Below are positions 5,775-7,889 of a stretch of DNA of 7,889 nt, in pieces. This stretch comes from Flavobacteriales bacterium (GTDB taxonomy: Bacteria; Bacteroidota; Bacteroidia; Flavobacteriales_D; Parvicellaceae): positions 1-7,889 of the forward strand of contig JALTUD010000132.1 in assembly GCA_027047735.1 (NCBI GenBank). The letters run 5' to 3'. The position numbers and the translations under genes were made by a program. The notes under the pieces were generated by a model. It made no database searches and was not told where the DNA came from. It worked only from the letters and a program-made list of their open reading frames with translations. How positions within the stretch are numbered: position 1 is the first letter of the stretch; every line of letters starts with the position of its first letter.

Positions 5775-6791
5775 TTATCCGTTTTCTTTGAGTGCTTCTA
5801 CTACTTTATTTTCGATTTCTTCCATCAATTCCGGATTATCTTCCAATAATTCTTTTGCGGCATCTTTTCCTTGACCTAATTTAATATCGCCGTAACTGTA
5901 CCACGAACCACTCTTTTTTATCACGTCAAATTCAACACCTAAATCAATGATTTCTCCTAATTTGGAAATACCTTTCCCGTATAAAATATCAAACTCTGCC
6001 ATTCTAAACGGAGGAGCTACTTTATTTTTTACAATTTTAACACGGGTTCGGTTACCTAAAATTTTATCTCCATTTTTAATTGCGGTAGAACGCCTGATAT
6101 CCACACGAATCGAAGCGTAAAATTTAAGAGCATTCCCACCGGTAGTTGTTTCGGGATTACCAAACATCACTCCTATTTTTTCTCTTAATTGGTTGATAAA
6201 AATACAACAAGTATTCGCTTTGTTGATTGACCCTGTCAGTTTACGAAGAGCCTTTGACATCAATCGTGCTTGTAACCCCATTTGACTATCTCCCATTTCG
6301 CCTTCAATCTCAGCTTTAGGCGTAAGAGCCGCAACAGAATCAATCACTAGAATATCTATTGCACCCGAGCGAATCAAGTTATCCGCTATTTCCAACGCTT
6401 GTTCACCATTATCCGGTTGAGAAATTAACAAATTATCAATATCCACTCCCAAAGCCTTTGCATAATAAGGGTCAAAAGCATGTTCCGCATCTACGATGGC
6501 TGCAATACCTCCATTTTTTTGAGCTTCGGCAATAGCGTGAATCGCCAAAGTCGTTTTTCCTGAAGATTCAGGGCCGAAAATTTCTACAATTCTACCTTTA
6601 GGAAATCCTTGCACTCCCAACGCACGGTTAATCGTAATTGAACCGCTTGAAATTACATCCATTTCTTCAATCGCTCTATCTCCCAATCGCATTACCGAAC
6701 CTTTACCATAACTCTTATCCAAACGCTCTAATGTTGCTTGCAATGATTTCAGTTTATTATCCTCTACTTTTTTATCTGTTTTCTTAGCCAT
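5775..6791 (-). CDS. recA: Recombinase RecA
   Basis: A 338-residue RecA when started at the ATG at 6791 (MAKKTDKKVEDNK). RecA forms ATP-dependent filaments on single-stranded DNA for homologous recombination and, where present, LexA cleavage. Motifs seen: LERLDKSYGKGSVMRLGD (21-38), Walker A GPESSGKT (73-80), catalytic-type E103 in VDAEHAFDP, Walker B ILVIDSVAAL (147-156), the INQLREKIGVMFGNPETTTG stretch covering the DNA-binding L2 loop, and NALKFYASIRVDIRR. The C-terminal tail is acidic (DNPELMEEIENKVVEALKENG overall). An in-frame ATG at 6827 would add 12 residues, but those codons overlap the TATATTTG promoter box, so the inner start is preferred. uvrA follows after 11 bases, and the peroxiredoxin gene ends 75 bases upstream. 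Confidence 0.98.
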   Translation of the reverse strand: MAKKTDKKVEDNKLKSLQATLERLDKSYGKGSVMRLGDRAIEEMDVISSGSITINRALGVQGFPKGRIVEIFGPESSGKTTLAIHAIAEAQKNGGIAAIVDAEHAFDPYYAKALGVDIDNLLISQPDNGEQALEIADNLIRSGAIDILVIDSVAALTPKAEIEGEMGDSQMGLQARLMSKALRKLTGSINKANTCCIFINQLREKIGVMFGNPETTTGGNALKFYASIRVDIRRSTAIKNGDKILGNRTRVKIVKNKVAPPFRMAEFDILYGKGISKLGEIIDLGVEFDVIKKSGSWYSYGDIKLGQGKDAAKELLEDNPELMEEIENKVVEALKENG

Positions 6792-6815
6792 CTCTTTTGT
6801 TTTAATTATTTGATG

Positions 6816-6823
6816 CAAATATA
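6816..6823 (-). promoter_or_regulatory. recA promoter -7 box TATATTTG
   Basis: The minus strand reads TATATTTG, a perfect match to the Bacteroidota sigma-70 type consensus TAnnTTTG. It ends 24 bases before the chosen recA ATG, giving a plausible leader of about 20 bases. The -33 TTG element is not perfect; T-rich sequence (GTTTTT) lies at about the expected distance, within the palindrome at 6833-6851. This is the only perfect match I found upstream of a gene in this window. Confidence 0.65.
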
Positions 6824-6832
6824 CCATGACAC

Positions 6833-6851
6833 TCCGTAAAAACTTTACGGA
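6833..6851. promoter_or_regulatory. Palindrome upstream of recA promoter, possible operator
   Basis: TCCGTAAA (6833-6840), loop AAC, TTTACGGA (6844-6851): a perfect 8-bp inverted repeat of 19 bases in total. On the minus strand it ends 9 bases before the -7 box, so it covers the -33 region. On DNA it could be a dimeric repressor site. As RNA it would form a short hairpin 15 bases after the peroxiredoxin stop, but GTGTC rather than a T run follows, so a terminator is less likely. It does not match any LexA site I know. Confidence 0.5.
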
Positions 6852-6866
6852 CTAATATATCAAATT

Positions 6867-7319
6867 TTATTTTATCTCCAAAATCTGCTCCGCGTGAGCT
6901 TTGGTTTTCACCTTGTCGATAATTTTTTCAATAATTCCATCTTCGTTGATTACATAGGTTTTACGAATAATCCCTTCGTATTCTCGCCCCATAAACTTTT
7001 TCAATCCCCAAGCATCATAAGCCCTAAGAATCGTTTTATCTTCATCAGCAATCAAACTAAAAGGTAGATTATATTTCTCGGCGAACTTTTTATGCCGGGT
7101 AATACTGTCCGCACTAACTCCAACAACTTCATAACCTTTTGAAAGCAATAATTCATAATTATCCCGTAAGTTTTTTGCTTCCATCGTGCAACCGGGAGTA
7201 TTGTCTTTCGGATAGAAATAAAGCACTAACTTTTTCCCTTTAAAATCCGATAATTTTACTTCTTTCTCGTGTTGGTCTATTCCTGAAAAATCAGGGGCTT
7301 TGTCTCCTACTTGTAGCAT
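6867..7319 (-). CDS. bcp: Bcp/PrxQ-type thioredoxin-dependent peroxiredoxin
   Basis: A 150-residue cytosolic peroxiredoxin that should reduce hydrogen peroxide and organic hydroperoxides. The thioredoxin-like fold is clear: VGDKAPDF (4-11), the active site YPKDNTPGCTMEA with P37, T41 and peroxidatic C44, VVGVSADS (65-72), and R119 in GIIRKTYVI, which matches the conserved active-site Arg. Classical members such as E. coli Bcp have a resolving Cys five residues after the peroxidatic one. Here that position is K49 (codon AAA), and there is no other Cys in the protein, so it must work as a 1-Cys enzyme with an external thiol. Length is normal. The gene lies 28 bases after the ABC-F gene and 75 bases before recA. 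The start follows an A-rich leader without Shine-Dalgarno. Confidence 0.95.
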   Translation of the reverse strand: MLQVGDKAPDFSGIDQHEKEVKLSDFKGKKLVLYFYPKDNTPGCTMEAKNLRDNYELLLSKGYEVVGVSADSITRHKKFAEKYNLPFSLIADEDKTILRAYDAWGLKKFMGREYEGIIRKTYVINEDGIIEKIIDKVKTKAHAEQILEIK

Positions 7320-7347
7320 ATTTATTTTTTTTATGAAGGTAATAATT

Positions 7348-7889
7348 TTATTCTGTTAATTCTTGCATAATAACATCTTTCTCCGCCTCTAAAGTTTCCC
7401 AAGTTGTCATCTCCCGTTCTAAATCAGCTCGTAGTACATCTAACTCTCCAAAAATCGGATGATTGGGTTCTTTTGAAAAATCAATGGTATTAACCTCTGC
7501 TTCTTTCTCTCCAATCTTACTTTCTAATTTATCAATATTTTTTTCAACTTTCGCTATATTCTTTTTTAGTTTATCCAACGTCTTGTTTAGGTTTCGCGTA
7601 TCATTTTCAGACAATACTTTTTTCTTCTTTTTTGCAGTACCGCTCTTTGCCGATTTTACGTTATCGTTATTTTCTTTAGCAATTTTTTCCAAACGTTCTT
7701 TTACCGACTCAAAATAAATACTGATATTGTTATCTTTAATATAATACAGCCTATCACTCAAGCCCTCTAAGAAATCTCTATCGTGCGAAACCAATAACAA
7801 GGTTCCCGTGTATTCTTGCAAAGCGTTTTTAAGCACTTCTTTGGAAACAATATCCAAATGATTGGTAGGCTCATCCAATACTAAAAAAT
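7348..7889 (-). CDS. ABC-F family ATPase, C-terminal part (5' end outside window)
   Basis: The frame enters from the right edge and ends at 7348, giving about 180 residues. The visible part starts in the second Walker B, FLVLDEPTNHLDI, with the PTNHLD sequence diagnostic of ABC-F proteins, followed by the H-loop LLLVSHDRDFL. These are soluble twin-ABC ATPases that act on ribosomes (EttA, Uup and antibiotic-protection types). After the ABC core comes a lysine-rich linker (KSAKSGTAKKKKK) and then a heptad-rich helical hairpin (LNKTLDKLKKNIAKVEKNID and onward), like the C-terminal coiled coil of Uup-type members. The TTG at 7878 lies inside the Walker B and is not a start. The subfamily cannot be fixed without the N-terminal part. 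The peroxiredoxin gene follows after 28 bases. Confidence 0.92.
   Translation of the reverse strand, partial: FLVLDEPTNHLDIVSKEVLKNALQEYTGTLLLVSHDRDFLEGLSDRLYYIKDNNISIYFESVKERLEKIAKENNDNVKSAKSGTAKKKKKVLSENDTRNLNKTLDKLKKNIAKVEKNIDKLESKIGEKEAEVNTIDFSKEPNHPIFGELDVLRADLEREMTTWETLEAEKDVIMQELTE

Noticed and set aside
6792..6827. Twelve-residue N-terminal extension of RecA from the ATG at 6827
   Set aside because: These codons overlap the TATATTTG promoter box, and the extension (MVYLHQIIKTKE) does not look like RecA; the ATG at 6791 gives the usual MAKK start.
6833..6851. LexA (SOS) box upstream of recA
   Set aside because: The palindrome TCCGTAAA-N3-TTTACGGA does not match LexA sites I know (for example CTGT-N8-ACAG, GAAC-N4-GTTC, TTAC-N3-GTAA), and no lexA is in view.
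7876..7878. TTG start for the ABC-F gene
   Set aside because: It lies inside the Walker B motif (VLDEPTNHLD), and the frame stays open to the window edge, so the gene is cut by the window.

Overview
The window comes from an AT-rich genome of the phylum Bacteroidota, most likely Flavobacteriia. The evidence is a DUF4296 lipoprotein, small Cys-rich lipoproteins with short signal peptides, a secreted protein opening with the PANDDC-type N-terminus common in Bacteroidota, a perfect TAnnTTTG -7 box in front of recA, and translation starts that mostly lack Shine-Dalgarno sequences. All nine protein genes lie on the minus strand, so transcription runs from high to low coordinates.

Right half (7889 down to 2950), maintenance and repair block: the 3' end of an ABC-F ATPase gene (cut by the window edge), a Bcp/PrxQ-type peroxiredoxin, recA, and uvrA. 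A likely recA promoter sits in the 75-base gap after the peroxiredoxin gene. It has a 19-base palindrome where the -33 element and operator would be. uvrA follows recA after 11 bases and has an unusually clear AGGAG ribosome-binding site. recA and uvrA therefore look like one transcription unit for recombination and nucleotide-excision repair. The peroxiredoxin keeps its peroxidatic Cys44 but has Lys where the usual resolving Cys would be, and it has no other Cys.

Middle (2949 down to 2559), about 390 bases without a credible protein gene but dense in structure: a roughly 138-base candidate structured RNA or repeat element (2795-2932) with a closing helix, a junction helix with two competing partners, an 11-bp hairpin, and a 20-bp hairpin whose inner loop is a GAGA tetraloop. 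Next to it are a 16-bp near-perfect palindrome (2745-2777), a small hairpin, and an 11-bp palindrome (2583-2607) that shares a 15-base inverted copy with the start of the RNA element. This is the least explained part of the window.

Left half (2558 down to 1), envelope block: a DUF4296 lipoprotein that seems to contain a second, diverged DUF4296-like half; two small lipoproteins with paired cysteines and CxC motifs; an FtsE-type ATPase; and the first 208 residues of a secreted Cys-rich protein that starts 3 bases after ftsE and runs off the left edge. The last four genes are separated by only 3-4 bases and probably form one operon. No ftsX is visible.

No tRNA, rRNA, CRISPR array, insertion sequence or phage gene was seen. 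The conserved genes are ordinary; the interest lies in the intergenic structured element, the one-Cys peroxiredoxin, the recA operator-like palindrome and the little-known envelope proteins.
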